Below, piece after piece: positions 1 to 7,127 of a DNA stretch of 64,000 nucleotides. Positions within the stretch are counted from its first letter, which is position 1. Every line of letters begins with the position of its first letter. The stretch lies in contig NZ_BBQF01000004.1 in the NCBI RefSeq assembly GCF_000813345.1, positions 62,001 to 126,000 on the forward strand, written 5' to 3'. The notes beneath the pieces were generated by a model. That model ran no database searches. It saw nothing but the letters and a program-made list of their open reading frames with translations, and was not told the origin of the DNA. Source of the stretch: Sulfurospirillum arsenophilum NBRC 109478 (GTDB taxonomy: Bacteria > Campylobacterota > Campylobacteria > Campylobacterales > Sulfurospirillaceae). Position numbers and translations under genes: made by a program.

Positions 1-581
1 TCCAGTAATGGAGAGTCAATTTTAGGAAAATGTTTATGCCCGTGTTTTGACTCCCACACAAGCTGGTTTCCGAACGGATAACAAAACGCTGCAATGAGCA
101 CAGGAAACGCACCCTTAGCAAACTCCATAAAATGAAAATGCACGATGTGTGAAGTATTGATAAGCCCAACGCCTATAACGATGATGGTTGAAAAAACCCA
201 AATACGTTTGGGAAACACTCTGCCAAAAAGCATCAACACAAAAAGCGAAGCGATGATGGTAAGTTGCCACGTAGCAGCTATTACCCAAGCGGGGGCGTAG
301 TCTGCGCTGAAACATAAAAGCGCGTAAAAACAGCCAAACCCAATGCTTCCAGCTACCGTCCAAAAGAGCCAATGCTCACAAAAAAGTTTTAAAAGTGCAT
401 GAAGAGGTTTTTTGCCTTGAAAAAGACGAATGACGATGAGTAAAAACAGTATCATAAAAACATAACGAAGCGACGCAGACCAGACCCAGTGACCGCCTTC
501 TAAGCTCATAAGACGGTTAAGCACAAACGTTGAGCTAAAAAAAAGTGCAGAGAGCAACCCAAGTGCGATCAAAGCTGGCAT
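1..581 (-). CDS. EmrE-like multidrug resistance efflux transporter (partial)
   Basis: Open reading frame on the minus strand from an ATG at 581 that runs off the left edge; 193 codons are visible. The translation starts MPALIALGLLSALFFSSTFV and is almost wholly hydrophobic, with about six membrane segments in view. The N-terminal SSTFVLNRLM followed by GGHWVWSASLRY resembles the drug/metabolite transporter subfamily called multidrug resistance efflux transporter (about 300 residues), so roughly a third is missing. Substrate is unknown. It diverges from the Crp/Fnr gene at 719. Family assignment rests on recognition of the sequence pattern only. Confidence 0.7.
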   Translation of the reverse strand, partial: MPALIALGLLSALFFSSTFVLNRLMSLEGGHWVWSASLRYVFMILFLLIVIRLFQGKKPLHALLKLFCEHWLFWTVAGSIGFGCFYALLCFSADYAPAWVIAATWQLTIIASLFVLMLFGRVFPKRIWVFSTIIVIGVGLINTSHIVHFHFMEFAKGAFPVLIAAFCYPFGNQLVWESKHGHKHFPKIDSPLL

Positions 582-663
582 GTATCATCCTAAATATCCT
601 AAATAAAGTGCTATTATACCCATACTCGCGCAAAAGTCGTGCTTGAAAAATAAGCTTTGAAGC

Positions 664-675
664 TTTACATGTAAA
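664..675. repeat. TTTACATGTAAA palindrome, copy 1
   Basis: Exact copy, preceded by C. It lies in the divergent intergenic region and its first half forms the -35 box of the promoter for the gene at 719. Confidence 0.9.
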
Positions 676-692
676 CTAAAATTGGTTATGAT
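664..692 (+). promoter_or_regulatory. Sigma-70 type promoter with palindrome as -35
   Basis: TTTACA (664-669), a 17-bp spacer and TATGAT (687-692). The predicted start near 699 leaves a short leader before the ATG at 719. The same architecture recurs at 12408 and, on the minus strand, at 10278-10250. Confidence 0.6.
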
Positions 693-718
693 AAAACGGT
701 TGAGAGAAGGAGAAAAGC

Positions 719-1321
719 ATGGAAGACGAAGCGCAATTTTGGGAACAATTTTACGAAGCATTAAACCGTTATGCGCCCATAAGTCGTGATGAATTTGCAC
801 TTTTGAAACCGTATCTCAAGCTTAGAGTTACCCCAAAAGGCGAAATGCTTCAAGACAACTATACGCCTGCAAATGCGATCTATTTTATCTGTAAAGGCTT
901 GTTGCGTACTTACTACTTGCATGAGCAAAGTACGATTTACACCAAAAACCTCTTTATGGAAAATTACTTTTCTGCCTCTGTCGTTTCCCTTTTAACGGGT
1001 GAAAACTCTTACATGTGTATTCAAGCGTTGGAGCCGAGCATTCTTATAGAAATAAACTATAAAGGCTACCGACATCTTATAGACACAACTGAAGCGTTTA
1101 AAAACTTTTATATCTGCTATCTTGAAAAAAACTGGATCATCGAAAAAGAACAAAACGAGATCTCGCTCATCATTGACAACGCTACCACACGTTACCAAAA
1201 CTTCTTAAAAAAATTCCCAGACATTGAGAAAAGAGTTTCACAGCATCACATTGCAACGCATCTTGGCATTACGCCCACACAACTTAGCCGCATCAGAAAA
1301 AGTCTCAACATAGGTAAATGA
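719..1321 (+). CDS. Crp/Fnr family transcriptional regulator
   Basis: 200 residues. The N-terminal two thirds fit a cyclic-nucleotide-binding-like beta barrel (RVTPKGEMLQDNYTPANAIYFICKGLLRTYY), a long dimerisation helix follows near residue 130, and the C-terminus is a compact helix-turn-helix (QHHIATHLGITPTQLSRIRKSL). No cysteine cluster of the Fnr oxygen-sensing type is visible at the N-terminus, so the effector is unknown. The start is supported by an AGAAGGA Shine-Dalgarno 7 bases upstream. The DMT transporter at 1374 follows on the same strand after 52 bases and may be co-transcribed or a target. Confidence 0.85.
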   Translation: MEDEAQFWEQFYEALNRYAPISRDEFALLKPYLKLRVTPKGEMLQDNYTPANAIYFICKGLLRTYYLHEQSTIYTKNLFMENYFSASVVSLLTGENSYMCIQALEPSILIEINYKGYRHLIDTTEAFKNFYICYLEKNWIIEKEQNEISLIIDNATTRYQNFLKKFPDIEKRVSQHHIATHLGITPTQLSRIRKSLNIGK

Positions 1322-1373
1322 CACCATTTTTAAAATCCGATACGATAACGTCCACTTTTGCTAAAGGACGTTC

Positions 1374-2249
1374 ATGTCAAACGGATTCAAAGCACACCTT
1401 ATGGTGCTTCTTGCCACTTTTTTAGTCGCAGGTTCTTTTATTGTTTCAAAAACGCTATCTGGTGTCATTCACCCTATTTCACTCAATCTTCTTCGTTTTA
1501 TCATCGCATCTCTTTTTCTTGCACCTTTTGTGCTGATGCGTTCTCGTAAACGCGCACTGATGCTGAGTACATTTCCTAGAGGACTCATGATTAGCCTCTT
1601 TTACGCACTCTACTTCATCGCTTTTTTTAAAGCACTTGAGTACACAACCGCTCTAAATACAGGAACACTTTACACGCTTGTTCCGCTTATAACAGCTATT
1701 TTGTGCATTTTCTTCTTTAAAGAACACATCAGTCCAAAACAACTCTTTATCTACCTGTGTGGCATCGTAGGCACACTCATCGTCGTCTTTCAAGGAGACA
1801 TCAACCTTCTACTGCACTTTTCACTGAGTACTGGTGATGTGATCTATCTAGGAGCTGTTGTTGCTATGGCAATTTATTCTATCTGCACCAAATACCTCCA
1901 CCGAGAAAAGGATGACACAAGCGTGCTGGTTTTTATGACACTATCAGGTGGTTCGGTGTGGATGGGAATGGCTTTAATACTCTTTGACATTCCTTTACAA
2001 TGGGGAAATTTGAGCTATGAAAATGTAAGTTACCTGTTTTACCTTGCCATTGTTGCGACTTTTTTCACGGTTTATTTGTACCAAAAAGCGTCCATACTCA
2101 TTGGACCCAAAAAGGTTATGGCGTATGTTTACCTAAGTCCTGCCAGCATCGCCCTTCTGCTTTACTTTTTAGAAGGTACAACGCTCTCGTTTGAAGTGTG
2201 TTTAGGCATTTTTATTTCAGCCGTTGCTACGTTTTTATTGCTTTTTTAA
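1374..2249 (+). CDS. DMT superfamily (EamA) transporter
   Basis: 291 residues with about ten hydrophobic segments and two EamA-like halves (residues ~5-140 and ~150-290). The short region from 1322 to 1373 carries an AAAGGACG ribosome-binding site before the ATG. Typical role of the family is export of amino acids, metabolites or drugs across the inner membrane; the substrate cannot be read from sequence. It is convergent with phzF, with only 16 bases and one palindrome copy between them. Confidence 0.85.
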   Translation: MSNGFKAHLMVLLATFLVAGSFIVSKTLSGVIHPISLNLLRFIIASLFLAPFVLMRSRKRALMLSTFPRGLMISLFYALYFIAFFKALEYTTALNTGTLYTLVPLITAILCIFFFKEHISPKQLFIYLCGIVGTLIVVFQGDINLLLHFSLSTGDVIYLGAVVAMAIYSICTKYLHREKDDTSVLVFMTLSGGSVWMGMALILFDIPLQWGNLSYENVSYLFYLAIVATFFTVYLYQKASILIGPKKVMAYVYLSPASIALLLYFLEGTTLSFEVCLGIFISAVATFLLLF

Positions 2250-2250
2250 C

Positions 2251-2262
2251 TTTACATGTAAA
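2251..2262. repeat. TTTACATGTAAA palindrome, copy 2
   Basis: Exact copy in the 16-base gap between two convergent stop codons, flanked C/G, so the 14-base form CTTTACATGTAAAG is complete. Confidence 0.9.
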
Positions 2263-2265
2263 GAT

Positions 2266-3072
2266 TTAGTGGGTAATACTTATGCAACCTTGCAAATACT
2301 CTTTGCACGCACCCGAGATAAAAATACGCTCTTCACTCACACGACAATAAAGCACACCCGTGCGCGCAGAAGCTTGCAGTGCTACAAGGTTGTCTTGACC
2401 TAAGCGTTTCGCCCAAAACGGTGCAAGACCTGCATGGATGGAACCTGTTACGGGGTCTTCTACACCGCCGTTAGCTGGCCAAAAGTAGCGTGAAACAAAG
2501 TCATACTCAGAACTTGGAGCTGTTACCACGACATCAAGGGGTGCCAGCATTTTAAGTTTTTCAAGATCAGGCACAACATTTTTGACATCATCCTCGTCTT
2601 CATACACCGCAAAGTAAGCTTGTTGGTTTTTGTAAAACTCAATAGGTTTTATGGAAAGCCCACTTTTAAGTGCTTCAGGAACTTCGGTTACACGTTCAGG
2701 CGCACGGTTGGGGAAACTCATTTCGATGAGTCCATTTTCGCGCTCATTGACCTCGATGGTATTGACCGCTTTTGCCCAAAATTTGAGAGTGCCTTTTTCG
2801 CCAAGATGGTTAAAGATAACATACGCACTCGCCAACGTCGCATGACCACAAAAGTCGATCTCTTTCAGCGGTGAAAACCAACGTATCTCATACACACCTG
2901 CATCGTTTCGCACAAAAAAGGCTGTCTCTGAGAGGTTGTTCTCAGAGGCAATGCTTTGCATTACAGATTCGGATAGCCAACTATCAAGAGGAACAACAGC
3001 GGCTTGGTTGCCTTTGAACAATTCTTTGGTGAAAGCATCTATGACGTAGATGGGGAATTGGGAGAGTTTCAT
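2266..3072 (-). CDS. PhzF family isomerase
   Basis: 268 residues, full length for the family. Seen: the N-terminal YVIDAFTKELFKGNQAAVV with the GNQA motif, SENNLSETAF carrying the expected catalytic Glu, CGHATLASAYV, and the C-terminal GGVEDPVTGSIHAGLAP. These are hallmarks of PhzF/YddE proteins, diaminopimelate-epimerase-fold isomerases. No phenazine genes are nearby, so a phenazine role is unlikely and the substrate is unknown. The start follows a GAGGATAAGACT ribosome-binding region. Confidence 0.9.
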   Translation of the reverse strand: MKLSQFPIYVIDAFTKELFKGNQAAVVPLDSWLSESVMQSIASENNLSETAFFVRNDAGVYEIRWFSPLKEIDFCGHATLASAYVIFNHLGEKGTLKFWAKAVNTIEVNERENGLIEMSFPNRAPERVTEVPEALKSGLSIKPIEFYKNQQAYFAVYEDEDDVKNVVPDLEKLKMLAPLDVVVTAPSSEYDFVSRYFWPANGGVEDPVTGSIHAGLAPFWAKRLGQDNLVALQASARTGVLYCRVSEERIFISGACKEYLQGCISITH

Positions 3073-3178
3073 AGTCTTATCCTCATTAAAGTTCTTTTAT
3101 TTTAAATTCAATTTTTTCTAATACTGAATAAATCTTCTTTTGTTTAATTTAATTCCACTAAAATTTTCCAAAATATAT

Positions 3179-3691
3179 TTAATACAACTTCCCAAACAAG
3201 TCCAAATGTGTCAAATAAAGCCTAACATCAAACTCTAATTGATGGTAACTTGACTCCATTTTTTCGCACATGGCGTAGAACGATTTATTGTGCTCTTTCT
3301 CTTTAAGGTGGGCAAGTTCATGCACGCAGATCATTTTTAAAAAAGCTTCTGGGGTATTTTTAAACACGGTTGCCACGCGGATTTCACTTTTACTTCTAAG
3401 GCGTCCACCGTGGTTTTTGATGGTCACGCGATGCAAGCCTAAAGCGTCGTTGATGTCGTTTATTTTGCCATCGTAAAGCACTTTGGTGATGGGCTCACTT
3501 TTGCGAAGAAACTCCGCTCTTAGTTCCATGACGTAGGTGTAGAGTGCCTTGTCACTGGAGATATTGTGCGTGGTTGGATACTTGGAGAGCAGGTACTTTC
3601 CTAGTTTTTCTTGAGCGATGAGATGGCGTATCTGATCTTTGAGATGTTCAGGGTAATGGGCGATGTATTCTAAATTTGGCACGGTTAGCAC
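3179..3691 (-). CDS. YgjP-like zinc metallohydrolase (M48/DUF45 type)
   Basis: 170 residues with the metal-binding motif HELAH and a downstream histidine in KEHNKSFY, the arrangement of YgjP/SprT-like proteins. The region before it (VTIKNHGGRLRSKSEIRVATVFKNTPEAF) fits the family core. The N-terminal 80 residues are poorly conserved. It overlaps the end of the CHAD gene by seven bases, so the two are probably one transcript. Substrate unknown. Confidence 0.8.
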   Translation of the reverse strand: MLTVPNLEYIAHYPEHLKDQIRHLIAQEKLGKYLLSKYPTTHNISSDKALYTYVMELRAEFLRKSEPITKVLYDGKINDINDALGLHRVTIKNHGGRLRSKSEIRVATVFKNTPEAFLKMICVHELAHLKEKEHNKSFYAMCEKMESSYHQLEFDVRLYLTHLDLFGKLY

Positions 3692-4572
3692 TTTTTACAT
3701 GTAAAGATTTTTTTGATGGTCTCTTGCATTTTTGCGATGTTCTCTTTGCTTGATTTTTCAATGCACACTTGCTTATCAACAATGAGTTCTTGCTCTAACA
3801 GAGCGATGATCTGCTCTAGGCAAACACTATGTGTTGTATTGTAGCGCTTGATGCGCTCGATTTGGCTGTTTTTGTCTTGCACTCTTCCAAAGGCATTTTG
3901 GAGAGGCTTAAAGCTTTTGGAAAACTGAGTTAGCTTTATGGCATCGGCATTGTAGCGAAGTTTTTTATAGTGAAGTCTTAGCTTATGGAAGCGTTCATTT
4001 GGGGCATTGAGACTGATTTTAGAAGATGCTTTCGCGATCTTTTTCAGGCGTGCTGAAAGTATCTCTTGGACATAGGTGAAGAGTTTTGCTTTGGATTTTG
4101 GAAGGCAGAGCAAATCATCACTTTGAATGGTTTGAAGTTGCGCAATCAAAGCATCTTTAAACGCTTTCGTGTACTTTGCTTCAAAAGCTTTGTATGCCTC
4201 TTCTTTTTCCGCTTTGAGCTTTGCTTCTAAGTCTTCAAACTCAGGCAAACATGAAGGATCAACCATGGTTTTATACGTTTCAATGCATTCTAAAAAAACG
4301 TCGATGTCGCGCATCTCATTGGTCTCTTTTTGGAGAGATTTTAGGATTTTTTCTAAAGTAAATTTACGCTTTTCTTCTATAAACTCGCTAAATTCTAAAC
4401 AAACAGATCGTGCCATGCGAACACTTATACGGTACTGATGCAAACTTTCAGGCTCTTTTGTCTGCAAAAAATTATTCAAGTGTTCCGTAATGTTCTCTAT
4501 GGTTTTTAAAAGTGTGTTTTTCAGCAAAGACTGAACGCTGTGACGATCTAACGTAACTGTTTTAGGGGACAT
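3685..4572 (-). CDS. CHAD domain protein
   Basis: 295 residues, strongly helical and rich in Lys, Glu and conserved His. LHQYRISVRMARSVCLEFSEF near residue 45 and FHKLRLHYKKLRYNADAIKL near residue 200 are the paired His/Arg/Lys helices of CHAD domains, which bind polyphosphate. The C-terminus (IFTCKKC) is partly encoded by a palindrome copy. Transcribed divergently from the proton-channel gene at 4764 and followed by the hydrolase at 3691. Confidence 0.85.
   Translation of the reverse strand: MSPKTVTLDRHSVQSLLKNTLLKTIENITEHLNNFLQTKEPESLHQYRISVRMARSVCLEFSEFIEEKRKFTLEKILKSLQKETNEMRDIDVFLECIETYKTMVDPSCLPEFEDLEAKLKAEKEEAYKAFEAKYTKAFKDALIAQLQTIQSDDLLCLPKSKAKLFTYVQEILSARLKKIAKASSKISLNAPNERFHKLRLHYKKLRYNADAIKLTQFSKSFKPLQNAFGRVQDKNSQIERIKRYNTTHSVCLEQIIALLEQELIVDKQVCIEKSSKENIAKMQETIKKIFTCKKC
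3694..3705. repeat. TTTACATGTAAA palindrome, copy 3
   Basis: Exact copy inside the last codons of the CHAD gene, read there as Phe-Thr-Cys-Lys. Flanks T/G. Confidence 0.9.
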
Positions 4573-4718
4573 ATGAGCACCTTTGTATGTTTAAAACGGG
4601 AGTTAAAAGAAGTAACATGTTCTTGGATCGATACAAAAAATTGTAGTCTTTTAAGATTAATTCCACGTTAATAGAACAGTTTTTGCTTCTTGTTAAGCAT
4701 CTGTATATAAAGGCGCGT

Positions 4719-4724
4719 TATAAT
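4719..4724 (+). promoter_or_regulatory. -10 box TATAAT
   Basis: Perfect TATAAT 40 bases before the ATG at 4764, with no clear -35 box, as is usual in Campylobacterota. It would drive the proton-channel/OmpA pair. Confidence 0.5.
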
Positions 4725-4763
4725 ATGCCAAGACTATACAAATAGAGACACAAAGGCTTTTTA

Positions 4764-5924
4764 ATGCAAGAAGATATGAACGAAACACTCCAAAATCTAG
4801 CCACGCTTGAGGCTCCGAAACGTAACTGCGCTTTGGTTTATCTAAAGCTTATTTTGTTGCCAACACTGGCGTACGTTTACTTTTTACTTGGTTTTTTAGG
4901 CATTTTACACTTTAAAGTTGGTATTCACAGCATTGTGCTTATTGGGTTTATTTACATTGTTTCACTCATTTTTGCCAAACACAATGGCGAATTTGGTGCC
5001 TGCACATTTGCTCGTTACTCTAAAGAGTTCCAAAATGAACTTCACGCGTATATCTCCAAAAACTTAATGCGCATAGGCGACAAGCTCAAGTCCAATGCCT
5101 CGTTTGAAAATTTTGTCGACAGTTATGTAAAAGGCATTCGCAATGACAACTACGCTTCTGTAGCGGCGTCCATTTTCCCTACGATGGGTATTTTGGGTAC
5201 GTTTATCTCCATTGCATTAACGCTTCCTGACTTTTCATCGCAAAGTGCTGGTGCGCTTGAAAATGAGATATCACTTCTTTTAAGTGGTGTGGGTACAGCG
5301 TTTTATGTTTCTATTTACGGCATCTTGCTCTCTTTGTGGTGGATTTTCTTTGAAAAAAGAGGTCTTAGCCGTTTCGATAGAGAAGTAGCAGCCATTCAAG
5401 ACTCAACCGCAGCACTCTTTTGGACAAAAGAAGAGATAGAGCATGCCTATTTACAAGAAAATCTTCAACATTTTGAGCGCATAGAAAAGATGTTTGAACG
5501 TCTAAGCTCAAACGACTTTTTTGACCATTTGGGTCAAACCATCGAGTCAAAATTTGGTCTGTTTGATGAGATGCTCTCCCTTGAAGCAGCAGCCGTTAAA
5601 CGCGGGGCGGAACACATCAAAGAAGGTATGGAAGCACTCTCTCGTTCACAAGAAAAACAGCGTGATTTAGCGCTTGTACACGAAGACATGGTTTTGCAAC
5701 TCAATCGTTTCAATGAGACAACATCCGCTTTACATGTAAAGATGGTTGAAAGCAATGAAGAGATGATAACAACCAACCAAGAGGTACTTCGAGCATTGAA
5801 AGAGGCAAGTGCGGCACGCCTTGAAACTGCGCCCAATGAAGAGGTCGAGTCACTTAAAGAAAGCCTCAAGATCATCGACGCGGAAACCGAAGAGATCATC
5901 CAAAAAATGGATGCGTTAAAGTAA
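4764..5924 (+). CDS. MotA/TolQ/ExbB-type proton channel protein (ZorA-like)
   Basis: 386 residues. Two N-terminal membrane segments (~30-75) are followed by the conserved channel core AASIFPTMGILGTFISIAL (~135-150) and GVGTAFYVSIYGILLSLWW (~175-195), typical of the MotA/TolQ/ExbB family. Residues ~200-386 form a charged, coiled-coil-like cytoplasmic tail. The next gene, overlapping by one base, is a MotB/OmpA-like partner, so the pair should form a proton-driven stator. The layout matches ZorA/ZorB of the Zorya defence system, but the tail is short and no zorC/zorD follow. One palindrome copy in the tail encodes LHVK. Confidence 0.8.
   Translation: MQEDMNETLQNLATLEAPKRNCALVYLKLILLPTLAYVYFLLGFLGILHFKVGIHSIVLIGFIYIVSLIFAKHNGEFGACTFARYSKEFQNELHAYISKNLMRIGDKLKSNASFENFVDSYVKGIRNDNYASVAASIFPTMGILGTFISIALTLPDFSSQSAGALENEISLLLSGVGTAFYVSIYGILLSLWWIFFEKRGLSRFDREVAAIQDSTAALFWTKEEIEHAYLQENLQHFERIEKMFERLSSNDFFDHLGQTIESKFGLFDEMLSLEAAAVKRGAEHIKEGMEALSRSQEKQRDLALVHEDMVLQLNRFNETTSALHVKMVESNEEMITTNQEVLRALKEASAARLETAPNEEVESLKESLKIIDAETEEIIQKMDALK
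5729..5740. repeat. TTTACATGTAAA palindrome, copy 4
   Basis: Exact copy inside the proton-channel gene, read as Leu-His-Val-Lys; flanks C/G. Confidence 0.9.
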
Positions 5925-6997
5925 TGCGTTACAACCGTTCACGAAGCTCAGACCAAAATTTTTGGGTTTCATATGCCGACTTGATGGCGGGATTGTTGTT
6001 TGTGTTTATCTTGCTTATTGGCGCGATTGTGGTGAAGTATGTTTACGTGCAAACCGATCTTAAGGGCATCAAGAACGATCTTGAACAGCAAACGAAAGTT
6101 TTGCGCCTTAACCAACAAGAGCTTTTAGCCAAAAAACGCGACTTTTTAAGACTCAGTGCCAATATGAATGAGACGAATGCCTCTTTGCAAATCGCGCAAG
6201 AGCTACTCACTCAAAAAGAGTCAAGTCTTGATGAAGCAACAGCAAAACTACAACTGAGCGACAGAGAGATCGAAAATCTCAAAAAGCTTCTGCTCGACAC
6301 CGAGCTGGCTCGTGATGAAGTCAAAGGCGAGTTGGTTGCAAGCCAAATGGAACTTGGAACAACCACTAACACGCTCAAACTCAAAGAGGGAGAGCTTGAA
6401 CTTTTAAGTGCCAAATTACTTGAAAACAGTGCGGCACATCAGCAGTTGGTCGAAGACTTGAACCTAACCAAAACGCGCATCAAAAATCTAACAGGTATTC
6501 GCATCAAAGTGGTGCAAGAACTTAAAGATAAACTGGGCAAAAAAATCAACATCGATCCGAACAGTGGGGCGATTCGTCTTCCCGCTTCCGTGTTGTTTGC
6601 CGTGGATTCATTTGAGCTGAAACCTGAAGCCAAAAAACAGCTCAAAGAGACACTACAACCTTACCTTGACGTGCTTTTAAACGATGAAACCATACGTGAG
6701 AATATCGACCATATTGTCATCGAAGGACATACGGACTCTGATGGTAGCTACATGCACAACCTTGATCTTTCGCAAAAAAGAGCTTACTCGGTCATGGCGT
6801 TCATCTACTCACTCGATGAAAAACGTACTGCACTCTTACAAAAATACCTCAGTGCCAACGGAAGAGCGTACAGTGATCTTATCCTCAAAAATGGAATCGA
6901 AGATAAAGAGGCCTCTAGGCGCATTGAGATTAAGTTTAACCTCTCCAACAAAAAAGCAATCGAAGAGATCGAAACCTTTTTACACCGCAAAGAATAA
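5924..6997 (+). CDS. OmpA/MotB-type peptidoglycan-binding partner (ZorB-like)
   Basis: 357 residues. The N-terminus SSDQNFWVSYADLMAGLLFV is the MotB/ZorB-type entry into a single membrane helix (~20-42); the Asp in YADLMAG is at the position of the proton-binding residue of MotB proteins. A long coiled coil spans ~45-190. The C-terminal OmpA domain shows VIEGHTDSDGSYMHNLDLSQKRA and EASRRIEIKF, the peptidoglycan-binding motifs. ATG overlaps the stop of the upstream channel gene (TAATG). Together they should couple proton flow to force on, or anchoring to, the cell wall. The coiled coil makes it longer than a typical ZorB. Confidence 0.8.
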   Translation: MRYNRSRSSDQNFWVSYADLMAGLLFVFILLIGAIVVKYVYVQTDLKGIKNDLEQQTKVLRLNQQELLAKKRDFLRLSANMNETNASLQIAQELLTQKESSLDEATAKLQLSDREIENLKKLLLDTELARDEVKGELVASQMELGTTTNTLKLKEGELELLSAKLLENSAAHQQLVEDLNLTKTRIKNLTGIRIKVVQELKDKLGKKINIDPNSGAIRLPASVLFAVDSFELKPEAKKQLKETLQPYLDVLLNDETIRENIDHIVIEGHTDSDGSYMHNLDLSQKRAYSVMAFIYSLDEKRTALLQKYLSANGRAYSDLILKNGIEDKEASRRIEIKFNLSNKKAIEEIETFLHRKE

Positions 6998-7000
6998 ATG

Positions 7001-7024
7001 AAGAAGGCTCTTAATGCCTTCTTT
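7001..7024 (+). terminator. Probable terminator after the stator pair
   Basis: Eight-base stem AAGAAGGC / GCCTTCTT with a seven-base loop four bases after the stop codon, followed by a short T-rich stretch. Confidence 0.5.
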
Positions 7025-7127
7025 GCTCTTACTTAAAATTCCCCTTCGTTTTTTCACTTCACACATTTTTTATAGCAAGGTAAAAAAATTATGTTATGAT
7101 TATTCATAGTGACAAAAGGAGGCTCCT

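Noticed and set aside
2266-3072. Phenazine biosynthesis locus
   Set aside because: PhzF-type isomerases are widespread and no other phz gene is present.
4476-4492. CAAGTGTTCCG, resembling the -24 half of the sigma-54 sites
   Set aside because: Inside the CHAD coding region and without a GC or GT at the -12 position.
4764-6997. Complete Zorya defence system
   Set aside because: Only A- and B-like genes are present; the next gene is a GGDEF-EAL protein and no helicase or zorC-type gene is in the window.
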